Assembly: GCA_011009095.1 (NCBI GenBank)
Contig: VTPC01091032.1
Span: 1-64,000 of the forward strand
Direction: 5' to 3'
DNA: 64,000 bases
Origin: Ignelater luminosus
Taxonomy: Eukaryota; Arthropoda; Insecta; Coleoptera; Elateridae
The notes below the pieces were generated by a model, which searched no databases, was not told the origin of the DNA, and worked only from the letters and a program-made list of their open reading frames with translations. Position 1 is the stretch's first letter. Each line of letters starts with the position of its first letter. This document shows, piece after piece, positions 1-11,370 of the stretch. Made by a program: the position numbers and the translations under genes.

Positions 1-1940
1 GGAAAAGCATTCATAAATAGGCAACAGAAACCTAAACATTTTAAGTGGAATAGCTCACTGAAGCAATTGTTGTGTTACGTTATAGTACAGCAGAGAAATT
101 CCCAAAAATATTAGAAAATTGTCGAGATGTGAATCGTTTATGTAATCCAATATAAAAACAGTTCTCGAAAACAGGAAATTTACTCCACATTTCTTTAGAA
201 TACATTAAGCTTTAAAAAGCTTACAGTTAGTATATTTGCTTGCCTTGGTATTGAACCTTTTGAATAATAAAGGCATTGTATAAGCTCAGTACATGTTATC
301 ATGAAAGTTAAGTCACATCAGAGATTATAGAGACACATTATAACCTGGTTTCTACCATCCTTATTACATGTCGTATGATTTACATTTGTATTTAAAAAGC
401 CTGCCACGGAGAGTTATAAAAGGCAACACGCAGGCTTAATTAAAAATATGAAAACTCTCAAGGGAAGAACTACTTAAAACATTAATCCTATTTTAACACC
501 TTTTTAATCTTAGCCACTCTACCTTTTTGAGATTTTACGTATTGTAAACTTTTTAAAAGCATTACCAACTGTTTTCATTTATTATAATTATTCCTGAATT
601 TGCATTCGGGTAAATTGCAAAACAAATTAAAACAAATTCTTTGTAAATGGCAAATGCAAATGGAGAGCAATTGTTAAGAAGTTATTAAAATGTCGCGTCC
701 TACTTACAGTTATAATTAACATGCTTTAAACAATTTTTTCCATATTTATCCCGCTACCAATATCCTTATATAAATTCTTAAAAAAAACAAAATGTTACTG
801 TAATAAACAAATATAAAATCCGATTATAAATATTTAATTTCTCTAATCTCCACCATGTAATGACATATGAATAAATTAAATTTTAATCAATATTAAAACG
901 GCTGCTGCTAGCAGATAAGTAGAAAAGTAATACGTCGTTTTGTTCATAATAAAATAGTCGTGCTACCAGATTTGTCTTGTTATATATTTTGTTTATATTA
1001 GCATCGAGGTGTCTAGAACTTGTGCAATCCGATTAACGCTAATTGGCAGGATTACATCTTGACGTGGACGGACTTAAAGACAAGGTATCAGTTGAAATGA
1101 TTTAAAATGCTACTAGTTGTATATTAATAAAATAACAAGCAATCTGAATTGTTTATATATCTTCATGTTGTTGCGAGATAAAAATCATAAATCTGTAAAA
1201 CAACACCATTATATTTCCCACACAGTAACAGCAGGTTCTCTTGAAAAGTCTTGATTTAATTATCACCATCTACCTACTAACTTAAAGTAACAGTTATATC
1301 AATTAATAAAACTATACGAAAATATAAATATTATACGTGGAATTTATATAAACAGTCAATAATATGGAAACATGCTATTCTTTTCATTTACTTTGCATTT
1401 ACATAATTATTACATAAAAATGAATTCCAATTAATTTAGGTAATTAAACTCATAAAGTTCTGTCGAATACATTTTTATAAGAATAATTATAAAGCATAAC
1501 TGGCGGCATCACCAAAAAAGCGATTAATATGAAAGTTTATTTAATTAATTTTTGTTTTTAGAGGTTATTCCCCAGTGAGAACTGTTTAACAATGAACGTT
1601 GTATGCTCCCTAACGCACAGTACTCTTCTACAATCTTCACAAAACAGTTCTGGAATATTGAGCAATTTTGCTTCCACCTCTTGCAGAATTTATTATCAAA
1701 ATGTAACTTTCATTTCTTTTTGTTTTTTCAAAAGCGCTATCGGTGTTAGGATTTCATGTTATTAATATTTCTAATAATACTAAAAGGATTTTTTACCACA
1801 GCGAATTAGACAGCCTCCTTTTAGAAAGACCCAATCCACAACCAAGTGTTTTGTTTTTACTTGCAGCTTGTTCTTTAATTCAAATTATCAACATCAATTT
1901 ATCAAAAGTAGTGTGTCAAAATGAAGTGACTCTCTTATGA
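1..1940. other. AT-rich non-coding stretch
   Basis: I see no recognisable gene, RNA or repeat here. Open frames are short and look like chance in AT-rich sequence. It could be intergenic or intronic host DNA or wholly eroded repeats. Confidence 0.6.
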
Positions 1941-1949
1941 ATTTTTTTG

Positions 1950-3247
1950 GATAACCATATAGAGATCTTTATTTTGACTGCGTTGCTGTGACTACATTTC
2001 ACTTTGTTCAGAAAATTTTTGTACTGTTCTTTAGTGAGTAAAAATAGATCAATGTGTCAGGACTACTGTTAAGCAGTTGAATTTGAATTTTGAAATCTTT
2101 GCTAAACATATTAAAAAGTTAAAAGAAAACAAGTAACGATGGAAGTGCGTTGTGATATGCGTAAAGTTTTTAGCGACGACCAGAAAGAAAACTTCGTTAA
2201 ATTCTGTAACATCGTTAACATGTGTTATGGCTAGCATATCAGTCAGCAAACTTGAACAAGTTTTTGTGTCCTGAAAATAGAGGGAAAATGGTAACTTCAG
2301 TAGATAAAGATTGACTTGCTTAAGTATTACTCTCAATTATCGCTTTGAGCTCCCGAAAGATGCAGTCTGGCAAGAGCAACGTTTTTCAATAAACACAATG
2401 TCAACATATTTTTTTATAACCTTGAGGCCATAATTTCTAAATACCATAAACTGTGTGATCCAAGTCGAATATGGAACTTACACGAAACAAAGTCAAAGAC
2501 GTCCAGCAATAATAATCCCCAAAATCCCCAAAATGCATTTCAAGAGGTTCAGGCTTCAAGGAACATATCAGCGTCAGGAACTATGGAACTTACTAATTCA
2601 TCATTCAAATTCTGTGCATGCTATGAAACATTTTACGAACTGCTCTAGTTCCTCAATGACTTGCCAAACGCTTCTCATTTATGACAACCATGAGAACCAC
2701 CACTTAAGCTTGGATGATATTAATGTGATTCATATTCTAACTGTTGGCTTGGTAAGGTCTTTCAATTGTAATATAACTATAAGTACAAGGATATCTAGCA
2801 ATCCAGTGTAATCATTTACCATCTATAAAGTGGTTGCTTGTTTTGGAGCGACTTATAAACAGGCAATGACGCCGAAAAGTATTATGGATTTCTTTCAGGA
2901 AACTGAAATTTTTCCAATTGATAAACATGTCTGTACAGATGACACGTTTCTTCATCATAAAAGTGTCGAGAAGCTTTAAGCATAACGAAGGGGAGAATGA
3001 TGAGGACGAACATGAAAAGGGATTAACACCTGTTGGAGTACCACATCAAGTTGGACATAATTCGAAAGAAAGCAATAAACAACTTCTTTCAATCGCTAGT
3101 AGTTTCACGTTTGAATACGTAAATCCAGAGGCTTTAATCGTTACTAATAAACCAAGAGAAAAGGGAAGGGGTAGGATAATCACTATCGCACCAGGCAGAG
3201 CTATTGGAATAGAACAAAAAAAAAACAAAAAGGAAGGAGTCGTTTTG
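1950..3247 (+). pseudogene. pogo/jerky-like (CENP-B-type) transposase, decayed
   Basis: Pieces in several plus-strand frames follow the order of a pogo-type transposase (Tc1/mariner superfamily). The end of the CENP-B-like DNA-binding part reads FSDDQKENFVKFCNIV near 2168-2230. The block around the first catalytic Asp reads PSRIWNLHET near 2460-2490, where family members have NVDET, so the Asp is His. The second catalytic block reads LLIYDNHENHHLSL near 2670-2705 and keeps its Asp. The linker MDFFQETEIFPI near 2884 and the basic tail KPREKGRGRI near 3150 follow. Frameshifts and stops separate the blocks, so it cannot be active. I did not find terminal inverted repeats. The family assignment is from remembered motifs. 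Confidence 0.75.
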
Positions 3248-3249
3248 TA

Positions 3250-4338
3250 GAATTCACTGTGTGGTAGAGAAAATAAAGATTTTTAATTTTCTGAGGTTCT
3301 TTGTCATCCGGTAGAAATAAAACAATGTAAGGAATATCATCAACGTGCTTCATGTTTTCCCACCAGTAGCGAATTTCCCAAGAAACAAAACAAGCACGTG
3401 CTTGGGGCCCCGCGAACAACAATGATAGTAATCATGGCATCTGATGTGATGGAGAATGTGATTCCTAGAGATTTGTTTCGAGTCCAGTCTTTCATCGTGG
3501 TAATTGATACTTTGTTAACGAATCTAAAAAAAAGTGTACACCGACATTGCAAACTCATTTTCATTCGTTACAGACTTAAATACACCTGAAGTAATGATAA
3601 GAGAAAACAATGAAAAGTATGTGTGGGGGAAGGGTGCAAAAAATCTCAAGTGCTTGGAGCCCCTTTCAAGGTGAATTCGGCAGTGTTTCTCACACTCTGT
3701 CAAAATTCCACTCTAGTATCTCAACTAACCCCACTAGTGAGACAGGTTGAAGCAATTTCACAAAATTAGTGAACACACTAATGCAATAAAATCATTCAAT
3801 TTAGATAAATTCTCTGCTAGAGATAATAAAAATGGGATGCTAAGCTGAATAGTTAAAAATGTTCAGCAAGATAAACTTAGGTATCTCAATATACCTTATC
3901 TTCCTCTTCAAACTGAACGATACCAACCTAAGTTTTATTATAGATAATTCCTTTCAGTTGGTTTTGATAGTTTCAGAGGTCTTCTGGTTGCTCCATGAAG
4001 ATGAATTGGGAAATGGTAAAGGCCTCTTTTCGATGCCTGCACTATTTCGCATAACACTGAATGGTTACTAGGTAGATCATGGGCGAGTATTTTACGTGTA
4101 GCGTATGTCTCAATTATCTTTGATACTTTGCTGGAAGCATTTACTCTGCAGGGATTAAAGTTGGAACATACCAGCCAGATCACTTACCTCCTCTGAAGAG
4201 TGGAAACGATACAGGCGAAGTATCCATTTTCCCGCTTCTGCTTTTGACGAGATCGTTATTTAAAATTAAAGCACAAAAACATGAGCAACGACGCCACCTG
4301 ACCGACGGTCAATAAAACTGGGTGGATGAACGTTTTAT
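3250..4338. other. unassigned stretch downstream of the pogo remnant
   Basis: The part up to about 3600 may be the eroded 3' part of the pogo element. Frames here (for example a 63-codon plus-strand frame at 3398-3589) show no motif I know. From about 4200 leftward-running sequence probably belongs to the DNA element that ends at 4370. Confidence 0.4.
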
Positions 4339-4370
4339 ATGTGAATCACTGATTTCAGAAACACCCTAAG
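4339..4370 (-). repeat. right-type end of a CTTAGGGTGTTTCTG-family DNA element
   Basis: These 32 bases are the exact reverse complement of 10855-10886. Read on the minus strand they begin CTTAGGGTGTTTCTGAAATC, the same tip as the transposon starting at 4546. The orientation makes this the right end of an element extending leftward. I could not find its other end. Confidence 0.65.
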
Positions 4371-4545
4371 GCACAAGACACAAGTTTAGAGATAATTTAA
4401 AAAAACTGATTATCTTTCTCAAAATTCTTCCGGTAAATTTGGGATTGAACCCTGACCTACAGGAGCTATTATACTAGGAAAATGTGACGAACAATTGAGT
4501 CTCAAGTTATCTTGGGTGAATTCAGGAGGTCAAATGTTTCATGAA
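4371..4545. other. spacer between two related transposon ends
   Basis: No gene. On the minus strand a GGTTCAATCCC motif near 4440 resembles a tRNA or SINE B box, but no cloverleaf or A box accompanies it. Confidence 0.3.
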
Positions 4546-6668
4546 CTTAGGGTGTTTCTGCATTAAATGAAAAAGTACAGCATAATTTCTTAAAATTTTG
4601 TTACAAAAACCTGAGCTAGAATACACAATATTTATAATAAACAAAATTAAACTAAAATACTTCTTCTGTTAAGTAAAAAAATCGGAAGATTAAGCTTCTG
4701 TGTGTTTTTCAACGGTGGGACATTCTAAGATGTCTTTCCAAAATTTCTGGGTTTCTGTATTACCATCCACAAATGTGTAAGAAAGACTCTGATGTGATCC
4801 ATTCTTTTCGTAGAAATGGAAACTTTTCCGTTAGAAATAACAAGTATTGGAGATCCATAGCATAAGGTTCATATATGTTGGATTATTTAAATAATCCAAG
4901 AAATAGCAAGATCTATTGGCATTTAAGTCATTATCACTCCTGGCAATAGCAGTGGAAAAGTATTGGTGATAGCTCCTTCAATGAAGTCTTTTCCTACAAT
5001 AACACCTTTGCCACTATCCCTACTGGACAAGAAGTAGTGGTATTTTGAAATATTAAAATGCTCTTTAGCATTTCTGGGTACTGATCTGGCTGATGTTTTC
5101 ACTGAAAATATTTCCTCCACCAGTTTCGGAAATCTTTGATTTGTTAAGGGTCCACCAAATGGACTGTGAAATTATGTCTAGCGGGAGAGCTTACTATCAG
5201 CTCCACACATATGCTATTAATGTATAGATTCTGTCTATTTTCTTTAACTTGGACTTTATCAGTCCAAAGTGAATGAATGCCACGGATAGGAAAGTAGATT
5301 TCGACGTTTTGAAATCTGCCCGAATTCTCAAGGGCGGAGCAAAAACGCAAAACAGCATGATTTTTGTCTTGGCCCGAACAATTGTCGCAAAATAACTGTA
5401 ACTCGGTGATGTTCTCATCTACATAGGTATTGATATACTGCAACAAGAACGAACAATGCTCATTTGGGCTTTTCTTTGCTTGGCCTACATGATACATGAA
5501 GAAAATTGCATTATTGTTAGCTGGGATAAAAAAAATAAGTCTTTAGCGGAACAACGACAGTCAAACAAAATAGCAGCTATATTATCCTGAGTTCGACATA
5601 GCTCTTTTGAGGCTTTCAAGGCATTATAAAATTTCTTCGATCGTCTCTTGTGGACTAGTAATTCTGCTGCAGCAACTCTTTTTGCCGTACCGTTGAGAGA
5701 TTTGTTCTTCAGTTTTAGAGAAGGGGTTTCACAGTCATTACATACATCCACCTGCGGTCTTCCAAATGACAAATTGAAATTTTCTCTGAACACTTTAAAT
5801 TCGGAATGTTTTTCCAAAAATAGAGAATTTATTATTTTAACATTCAATTCTGCATCCAGGTAGTTATGTTCACGAGTTCCATAATGCGTTTGGTTAGAAG
5901 TAAGGAAATATGTTCCATAACGAACATAACTTCTGAAGGTTTCAAAGCATTACCACTCCTTTGCTTTCCTATCTTCTAGAGTGCACCCGCCATGTAATAA
6001 ACGTCTAATTCGTTTCACGCGTGTAGGGCAAAAAACGCATCTGTGCAAACCTCCCTCCTATCGCTGCCAATCAGAACGTTGTAAGAGAAATAATTGGTTC
6101 TGCTTTGTGCTCCATCTTTACGTGCACGTCTGCGTTTGATTTCTTTGCAGTCTATCAAACCTTGTAGAAACACGTCTTGTTCATTCTTAGTAGGTATCTT
6201 ATAGAAATTTTTTAAAATGTCTTTTTTTTCCACGTCGAGTAATTTTTTAGTGCATTCGTTCTTGCAGTGACAAGGTGCTGGTCTTCTCGCAGGTATTAGC
6301 ACACTTTTATAATTTCTATACTTGCCGTTTACACGAGCTTCCTTAATTTTATTTCTTTGATACGATTCATCGTGCCTTGCTCTTTCCCTAAAGGTTATTT
6401 TAATCGATTATTCGTTATCGCTCATTCTTCTAAAAAGTAAATTAAGATCAAATTCACGTAATACGTATGTTCCCTTAACGGTACAATTCGAACAACAAAG
6501 TTATAGTACTACTCACTTCGTTCACTTTTAAAACACAAGAAATCACGTTTATTCTGGCTCAAAAATACAATAATCTTTTCACTGTACTTGCCACTTGACT
6601 CAACTGATGTCTGTGAATTCTACTACAGACCCCTCTATAAAGACTAGTGAGTGCAGAAACCACCTAAG
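4546..6668 (-). mobile_element. 2.1-kb DNA transposon, CTTAGGGTGTTTCTG family
   Basis: The left tip at 4546 reads CTTAGGGTGTTTCTGCAT. The right tip ending at 6668, reverse-complemented, reads CTTAGGTGGTTTCTGCACT, giving imperfect inverted repeats of about 18-20 bp. Between them lies one minus-strand transposase pseudogene. Further copies of the tip occur at 4339, 6675, 6739 and 10855, so several members landed in this 6.5 kb. No target duplication is clear. The superfamily is not assigned; a Sola-like or related DDE group is possible but unverified. Confidence 0.7.
4697..6425 (-). pseudogene. DDE-type transposase of the CDNCxGQxKN family, broken
   Basis: The conceptual protein starts at the ATG at 6425-6423 (MSDNE) and meets a stop at codon 6. 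A basic N-terminal segment (RARHDESYQRNKIKEARVNG) follows, then a CHCKNECTKKL cysteine motif near 6250. A frameshift near 6020 separates this from the middle part, with FGRPQVDVCNDCE near 5760 and LNGTAKRVAAAELLVHKRR near 5670. The likely catalytic region has LFDCRCSAKD near 5560, KKSPNEHCSFLLQYI near 5460, FCDNCSGQDKNHAVLRFCSA near 5380 and FPIRGIHS near 5290. The C-terminal part NFTVHLVDP...NWW near 5160 leads into FNISKYHYFLSS near 5050. I recall this arrangement from many uncharacterised insect transposase-like proteins. At least two frameshifts and several stops make it inactive. Confidence 0.7.
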
Positions 6669-6818
6669 TCACGGACTGAAGTTGTTTCTGCACTCAGCGT
6701 AATTTTTCAAGCCGTGTAATATACGCTTAAGGTATTAGAGTTAGGTTGTTTATGCGCTCAATTGATAGAATTTGGTCTATTGAACGTCATTCCATCTTTC
6801 ACTCAAATACGACAAAAA

Positions 6819-6820
<2 letters not shown>
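6669..6820. repeat. diverged further copies of the CTTAGG tip
   Basis: Starting at 6675, CTGAAGTTGTTTCTGCACTC matches the tip just to its left, and near 6739 GTTAGGTTGTTTATGCGCTC is a weaker match. Both face rightward, as left ends of further elements. They stop at the tail of the LINE beginning at about 6821. Confidence 0.45.

Positions 6821-6862
<42 letters not shown>
6819..6862. repeat. (TAA)n tract, 3' tail of the minus-strand LINE
   Basis: About fourteen uninterrupted TAA units. It sits exactly where the 3' end of the minus-strand LINE is expected, about 110 bp past the ORF2 stop. Short tandem tails are usual for CR1- and I-group LINEs. Confidence 0.75.
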
Positions 6863-6973
6863 TTAATAATTTATTAACGGACATCCATTAACAAACAAAT
6901 CTTATTAAAACATTAACCAAAATAACTACATATACATAATGTAATGTAGAATAAATATAAATGTAAAATATTG

Positions 6974-9805
6974 CTACATATTTAGTGCATTTCTTAAGGA
7001 GCACTTGACTTTGTTAAAGGAAATGCCAAAGAATTCCAAATCATCATGTGTACATGCTAAGTGACATATTCTACAGTGAGGAGAATTTGCACCATACGCA
7101 GTTCGATGGAAAGGAATATTGAAAATTGGTAAATTACGTAAATTGGTATTTTTTATGTTCAAAGAAAAACATTGAAGTATTTGAGAACAATTAACAAATC
7201 CATTAAATACTTTAAACAAAAAACATAAATCGTAATAATTGCGGCGCACATGCAATAAAGATAGGCCAAAGTAATGTAAAAGATCACCATAACTGTAACC
7301 GTAGTAATCAATTCGGTACTTGTAACATAAAAATTTTACAAATCGTTTCTGTGTTGCTTCCATTCTATTTACTAATGTAATATAATATGGGCACCAAATG
7401 GTTGTGCAATACTCCAGAAGTGAACGAACTTGAGACGTATATAGTATAATTAAAATTCTTAAATCTGTGAAATCAGTACACTGACGCACAATAAATCCTA
7501 ATATTCTATTGGCTCTGCTAAGTAGATTTGCAATATGTTGATCATAACTAACACATGCATCAATATTAACACCTAAATCCTTAAAGAAAGTAACACTTTC
7601 TGTTGCTATATTATTAATGTAATAAGTACAAATACCAGGTAATAACTTTTTAGAAAATCGTAAAGATTTGCATTTTGAAATATTTAATTCCAGATGGTTT
7701 TCACTACACCACGAAGTCAAACAATCCAAATCAGCCTGTAACAAATGATCTGAACCAACAGCATCAGTACGAATGAAAAGTTTTAAATCATCAGCATATA
7801 GCAGAAATTTGCTGGAATTGATAGAATAATTTATATCATTAATAAACAAAATAAAAAGAATTGGTCCCAAATGGAATCCTTGCGGTACGCCGGAAGTAAC
7901 GTTAAACCATTCCGAGGTAGAATTATTAATGACAACTCTTTGTTTTCGCATGTTTAAGTAAGAGTAGATTCACGACAACAAGGGGTTTGGGAAACCTAAT
8001 TTACTTAATTTGTAGATCAAGCGCTCAATATTGACTCTGTCAAATGCCTTATTAAGATCAGTATAAATACAATCAACGTTATGACCCAATTCTATAGTAT
8101 GCAGAACATAATTGGTAAATAAGAAAAGATTTGTTAGCGTAGATCTACCCTTAACAAAACCATGCTGTTCATCAATTATAATGTTTTTTACGGATTCAAA
8201 CAATTTATCCGTAACAATGGCTTCAAAAACTTTTGGAATTGCAGATAGAGTACTAATTGCACGGTAATTACGAGCATCTAAACGATCTCCCGTTTTAAAA
8301 ACGGGAAAAACGTTTGATTTTTTCCACAATTCAGGAAATACAGAACTACTCAAAGAATTATTAAACAAAATGCACAAAGGTTTAACTAAGTTGTTTGCAC
8401 AGCACTTCTAGAAGACTGCAGGAATATTATCTGGACCAGCTTTAGAATTAGCATCTAGAGAATTTATTTTATTGAAAATATCTTCTCTAGATATATTTAA
8501 ATTGCAAAGATCGACAATTTCTTTTAAATTATTATCCCAAAGTTTACTTTTATAAGTATCATAGGTACAATAAACAGAATGGAAGTACTTTGCAAATAAA
8601 GAGGCGATTTCAATCGGAGTATAACCCACAGAATTTTCATATCTAATACAGTTAGGTAAAGAATTATCTCCTTTTTGAGATCTAACATAATGCCAGAAGT
8701 GTTGAGGATTTTCTAAAATATTATTCTCAATGCTTCTTATGTTATTTAATCTACAGTTATTGATAGCAATTTTACATTTATTTCTTAAATCCTTAAATAT
8801 ATTGTAATCTATAGGAGATCTGGACTGTTTGAATTGTTTATGAGCGATTTTCTTTTCGATAATTAAAGATTTCGTACTATCATCAAACCATTTAGGAAAA
8901 TTAAACTGCTTTTGCATTGGCACTCTTTTTAAATTAACATATAAAGATATAACAGAATTAATAATGTCGTAGAAAATATTAACAGATTCCTCAATTGAAC
9001 TAAAATTGTTTAGTATATTCCAATCAATATTGTCTGAATGATTATTAATCAACTCATATGGTGCATTCTTAAAGTCTAAATGAAATATCTCACCATTGGT
9101 AAGAGTTGACTGAGAACAATTCTTTACATTTAATACAAAAGAAGGATGATTTATGTCAGGTTTAGTTAAATGTGGCCGTTGATAAATATTTACAAATTCC
9201 ACATTACAAAATACTAAATCTAAGATAACATTATTAGCATTATAAATATAATTCTTTTGAAAAAAACCATAAAACGCAAAATTATCACAAACAATTTCTT
9301 CTATCTTAGAGTGTACATTAACTGGAATTAAAGTATCACATACAGTATCACAGAAATTATCACAATACCATGTAATTTTTGGTAGGTTATAATCACCTAA
9401 AACACAAATGATACTATCAGGATAAGTTATGGTAATCTCCGAAATTAATTGAAGATGACCTTCATATAAAGAAATATCCGAATTTGGTGGAAAATAAACA
9501 ACTCCCACTATTAGATTTTTACTAGCAAGATGAACACAAGTCCATATCTCTTCCCGATCTTTTACATCAAGATTAATTAGAAAAGATGACAAACTCTTTT
9601 TGACTGCGATAAGAACTCCACCACCCCGTTCTTTGCTCGTTGTTTTAGGATTCCTGTCTTGACGAAAAACATTATAACGTCCGTCAATAATCTCTGAACT
9701 GTTAATTTCCCCAAACCACAGTGTGATCTTCGCTTAATACACTAGTAAATATTTCATTAACTTTTGTCCTAAGACCACGAACATTTTGATAAAATATGTT
9801 TATGT
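6974..9805 (-). pseudogene. CR1 LINE ORF2: APE endonuclease and reverse transcriptase
   Basis: ORF2 begins by overlapping ORF1 (DINIFYQNVRGLRTKVNEI near 9800). After a small deletion around 9690-9720 it is open from 9592 with the endonuclease core (VGVVYFPPNSD, VLGDYNLPKITW). The reverse transcriptase follows: NVFPVFKTGDRLDARNYR near 8310, QHGFVKGRSTLTNL near 8160, TDLNKAFDRV near 8060, SGVPQGFHLGPILFILFIND near 7890 and LLYADDLKLF near 7795 with both catalytic Asp present. Two in-frame stops lie at about 8408 and 7970, each in otherwise continuous frame. The C-terminus ends at 6974 with a CRICHLACTHDD motif. RT activity is lost only through these few changes. Confidence 0.85.
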
Positions 9806-10837
9806 CGGATGCTTCATGGGAATTGCCCTTTGAAAATTTTTATCATTATTTAATTTCTGATGAACGGGAGCATTATAAAATTTCCGAACAGCAACACCTT
9901 GTGGCCAAAAGGATGCATTAAGTAAATGCGATAAATAAGACGATTCCGCAGTGACCTTAAAAGAACTGTAGTGTTCAGGATATTTAGCGTTTAGACGAGT
10001 AACCTTGATTTTCAATGAACTGGTTTTTTCATTATCTGACATTTTTATTAATTTACTAGTAACATAATTCTCGATCTTGGTTTCATCAACATTTTGATTA
10101 ACTCCTGTAACGTGTACATCATAACTACGGGTTTATTTTGCTGCTGCGGTGAAGCCCTCATCTAATTGTGAATTCGTAGTACCAGAGCCAATAATTAACT
10201 TATTACGAGAAGTTTTATTATTAAAATTGGAAACCATTCTGGCCGGTTTATGGTATTGCTGCGATAAGTTAACATGTATATCAGACGAACCGTTCACAGC
10301 TGTAGCGTTTTCCACCTTCGAAATCTTTTTAGTAGCAGCGGCAGAAGCGTAATTTGCAGTACCGGAAGGTTTATCAGAAGAAGAATTAACTTTGATTGGT
10401 TCATAAGAAGTAGTTTCTTTGTTAGCAAATAAACGATCTTTACTTAATAATCTCACTAAGTCAATGTTGCTTGATTTCAAATTATCAATCTGATCTCTTA
10501 GATATGCTACTTCACGCTGTAATATTTTTGTTTCTTCCTTAACAATATTATTAATAATATCTAGGAACTCAGCACTTTTCAAAAATGAAATTATTTCATA
10601 AGTAAATGCTTTTGAATTTATTGGTGCACATTGAGTACTGGCATTATCAGCTTCATTTAAGTTATAGCAATCTTTCTTATCACAATCAGGACACAATACA
10701 TTTTCTTCATCAAGAACCTTAACATTTAAGCGTTCTACACATTTAGGATGGATGATCACACCACAAACTTTACACTTAGGACCATTAACTGCTTTACTTT
10801 TGCAGTATAAACAAATGCGATCTTTCTCCGGCGCCAT
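9800..10837 (-). pseudogene. CR1 LINE ORF1 with PHD finger, one stop
   Basis: The frame runs 345 codons from the ATG at 10837. Residues 9-52 form a C4HC3 PHD finger: Cys9 and Cys12, then CKVC, HPKC and CPDC pairs. A leucine- and lysine-rich coiled coil follows (roughly residues 80-140), then a serine/asparagine-rich linker. An RNA-binding-like C-terminal part contains YDVHVTGVNQNVDE and ASFWPQGVAVRKFY. A single in-frame TAA at 10135-10133 (codon 235) interrupts it, and the frame on both sides is otherwise open. In the family ORF1 is thought to bind the element RNA. The end overlaps the start of ORF2. Confidence 0.82.
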
Positions 10838-10854
10838 CTTGATTTGAAAGTAGA

Positions 10855-11370
10855 CTTAGGGTGTTTCTGAAATCAGTGATTCACATGTAAACAAGCGCTG
10901 AGGATGGTACCCTGAAATGTCAGCGCAGATGACGAACAGACTAGTGGCGACCTTTTGGAAGGCTGGGGGAGATGCTTCAAAGATCCAGGTGGAAAACGCG
11001 TATTTTTAGGATTTTTGGTTCTGTTGGTGTGGTGGAATAATAAAACCTGAGTTTTGTTTAGTCCTCTAGCACTAGAACCAGGTAACGAAAACCAGCTGTT
11101 ATGACGGTTGATGTGGATTGAAGTTTCTCACTTACTCGCACACAGTTTATAACTTAGGCGTTTAAGAGGTTGTGAAAAATCTCCACGTGGCAGACCTCTT
11201 CAAAAGTACGTTCTACATCAAAAAGGCACCGATAATGCACTTGCCTGCACTGACAGCCTTAGCGTCATGACGTCAGTGTGAAGTTGGACAAAATGGTTGG
11301 TGGTGGATTTTTAAGTTCGGAAGCCGAACTGAAATGTCAATAGTAGAGTGACATTTTCCTTTCTTGTTTT
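10855..11370 (+). mobile_element. left end of a CTTAGGGTGTTTCTG-family element, non-coding
   Basis: Bases 10855-10886 match 4339-4370 perfectly in inverse orientation and begin CTTAGGGTGTTTCTGAAATC. The following sequence, less AT-rich than its surroundings up to about 11350, carries no coding frame and shares a short block (GGTGGCG/AGTGGCG followed by ACC or TCG) with the inward flank of the 4339 copy. This suggests a non-autonomous member. Its right end was not found. Confidence 0.5.

Larger units (their letters stand above)
6821..10854 (-). mobile_element. near full-length CR1-type LINE
   Basis: A 4.0-kb non-LTR retrotransposon on the minus strand. A very short 5' leader (about 17 bp) precedes ORF1 at 10837. 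ORF2 overlaps the end of ORF1 and runs to 6974, and a (TAA)n tail closes the element. The PHD finger in ORF1 and the APE endonuclease plus reverse transcriptase in ORF2 fit the CR1 group, whose ORF1 often carries a PHD finger. Only three in-frame stops and one internal deletion were seen in over 1,200 codons, so this is the youngest large element here. Its 5' end abuts the transposon tip at 10855. No clear target duplication. Confidence 0.88.

Noticed and set aside
3201-3564. Overlapping frames on both strands after the pogo remnant
   Set aside because: No motif from the pogo C-terminus or any other family could be matched convincingly.
4383-4455. Possible tRNA or SINE on the minus strand (GGTTCAATCCC)
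   Set aside because: Only a B-box-like motif is present. No A box at the proper spacing and no cloverleaf.
10149-10352. Plus-strand frame opposite the LINE ORF1
   Set aside because: Shadow of the minus-strand ORF1, which has clear domains.
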